The notes under the pieces: generated by a model
The model's database searches: none
Seen by the model: the letters and a program-made list of their open reading frames with translations, nothing else
What the model was told of the DNA's origin: nothing
Source: an uncultured Candidatus Altimarinota bacterium
GTDB lineage: Bacteria; Patescibacteriota; Gracilibacteria; BD1-5; UBA6164
Direction of reading: 5' to 3'
DNA length: 6,714 bases
Assembly (NCBI GenBank): GCA_937931775.1
Contig: CALHAQ010000108.1
Span: forward strand, 1-6,714
Shown here: in pieces, positions 5,935-6,714 of the stretch
How the letters are laid out: each line of letters begins with the position of its first letter
Position numbering within the stretch: the first letter of the stretch is position 1
Position numbers and translations under genes: made by a program

Positions 5935-6714
5935 TTATCCAATACTTCCTTCCATCTCCATAGAGATAAGTACATTCATTTCGCTCGCATATTCGAGTGG
6001 GAGCTCTTTTACGATTGGAGAAATAAAACCATTTACAATCATTGCAGCAGCTTGTTCTTCATCAATCCCTCTTGATTGGAGATAAAAGAGATCATCTTCA
6101 TTGATTTTTCCCGCACTCGCTTCATGAGCTACAATAGATTCAGAATTATCACATTTAATCTCTGGAATCGTATCAGATCCTGAGATATCATCTAAGAGAA
6201 GTGCATCACACTCTATTTTCGTCACAGATCCGGTTGCTCCAGCCTTGATGTCCACGAGGCCTCTATATGTCGATAATCCTCCTGCTTTGGAAATAGACTT
6301 AGACACGATAGAACTTGAAGTATTTTTTCAGATATGAATTACTTTTGCTCCCGTATCTTGATTTTGTCCAGCATTTGCAAAAGCAATACCAAGATGGTCA
6401 GCACGAGAATTGTCTCCAATAAGAACACTACATGGATAGAGCATCGTAGTATTACTTCCCATATTTCCTCCTACCCATTCCATATATCCACCCTCTTGTA
6501 CAAGAGCTCTTTTCGTATTGAGATTATAAGTATCAAGTGACCAATTTTCAACAGATGAGTATCTCATAGTAGCATTTTTCCCTACAAATATCTCTACTCA
6601 TCCAGCATGTAGAGAGTTTTCATCATATTTTGGAGCGCTACATCCCTCAATGTAATGAGCTTCAGCATCATCCTCTACGATGATCATTGTATGTTCAAAC
6701 TGTCCACCTTTTTT
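5935..6714 (-). CDS. sufB: Fe-S cluster assembly protein SufB, C-terminal part (5' end outside window)
   Basis: SufB is the main scaffold of the SufBC2D complex, where clusters form. The 259 residues present are about the last 55% of a usual SufB (about 470). Visible family landmarks are Y-I-E-G-C-S-A-P (Cys25 of the fragment), S-L-H-A-G-G-V-E-I, M-R-Y-S-S-V-E-N-W-S, V-G-G-N-M-G-S, K-I-E-C-D-A-L-L (Cys169, matching the catalytic Cys405 of E. coli SufB), V-A-H-E-A-S (His197, Glu198), L-F-Y-L-Q-S-R-G-I and I-V-N-G-F. Only two of 27 glycines are UGA (6600-6598 and 6330-6328), fitting a well-expressed gene. It is the most upstream SUF gene in the window on the minus strand, followed after 17 bases by the unknown membrane protein. 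SufC, its usual partner, is not in view and may lie beyond the edge. Confidence 0.97.

Overview
The window reads as a piece of a genome in which UGA is a glycine codon (translation table 25). That points to the Candidate Phyla Radiation, most likely Candidatus Gracilibacteria (BD1-5) or Absconditabacteria (SR1). With the standard code, nine of the ten protein genes are broken by in-frame TGA. With UGA read as Gly, all ten become clean reading frames of plausible length, and the restored glycines fall on conserved sites. Examples are the C-G-C-G motif of the A-type Fe-S carrier, CGD of the NifU/IscU-like scaffold, RDFGED of the squalene/phytoene synthase-like enzyme and GGYDPV of YidD. I count about 44 UGA codons among about 156 glycines. 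All ten genes end in TAA. The DNA is AT-rich, and no start codon has a convincing Shine-Dalgarno sequence.

Layout. The + strand comes first. It holds the 3' end of yidD (2-106), a squalene/phytoene synthase-family gene (129-1172), a roughly 105-base leader, and rplA for ribosomal protein L1 (1278-1973). A perfect 17-bp hairpin flanked by A and T runs (1983-2026) serves as a bidirectional terminator between rplA and the convergent minus-strand operon.

The rest is a minus-strand SUF iron-sulfur cluster assembly operon, read right to left. Its order is sufB (5' end cut by the window edge), a small two-helix membrane protein of unknown function, an A-type carrier (sufA/iscA-like), a short sufD, a 209-base structured intergenic region, sufS, a NifU/IscU-like scaffold with rearranged cysteines, and an IscR-like Rrf2 regulator. 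Junctions are tight: two TAATG stop/start overlaps, a 1-base gap, and gaps of 6 and 17 bases. The exception is the sufD-sufS gap, which has candidate promoters on both strands, an inverted repeat and a terminator-like hairpin. SufC is not in the window and may lie upstream of sufB.

How the genes fit together (inference from families): SufS takes sulfur from cysteine. The SufBD complex and/or the IscU-like protein builds clusters, the A-type protein carries them to targets, and the IscR-like regulator with three spaced cysteines probably senses cluster status and controls the operon. The most notable items are the reassigned code and its unequal use between genes, the membrane protein inside the SUF operon, the atypical scaffold, and the structured sufD-sufS gap.
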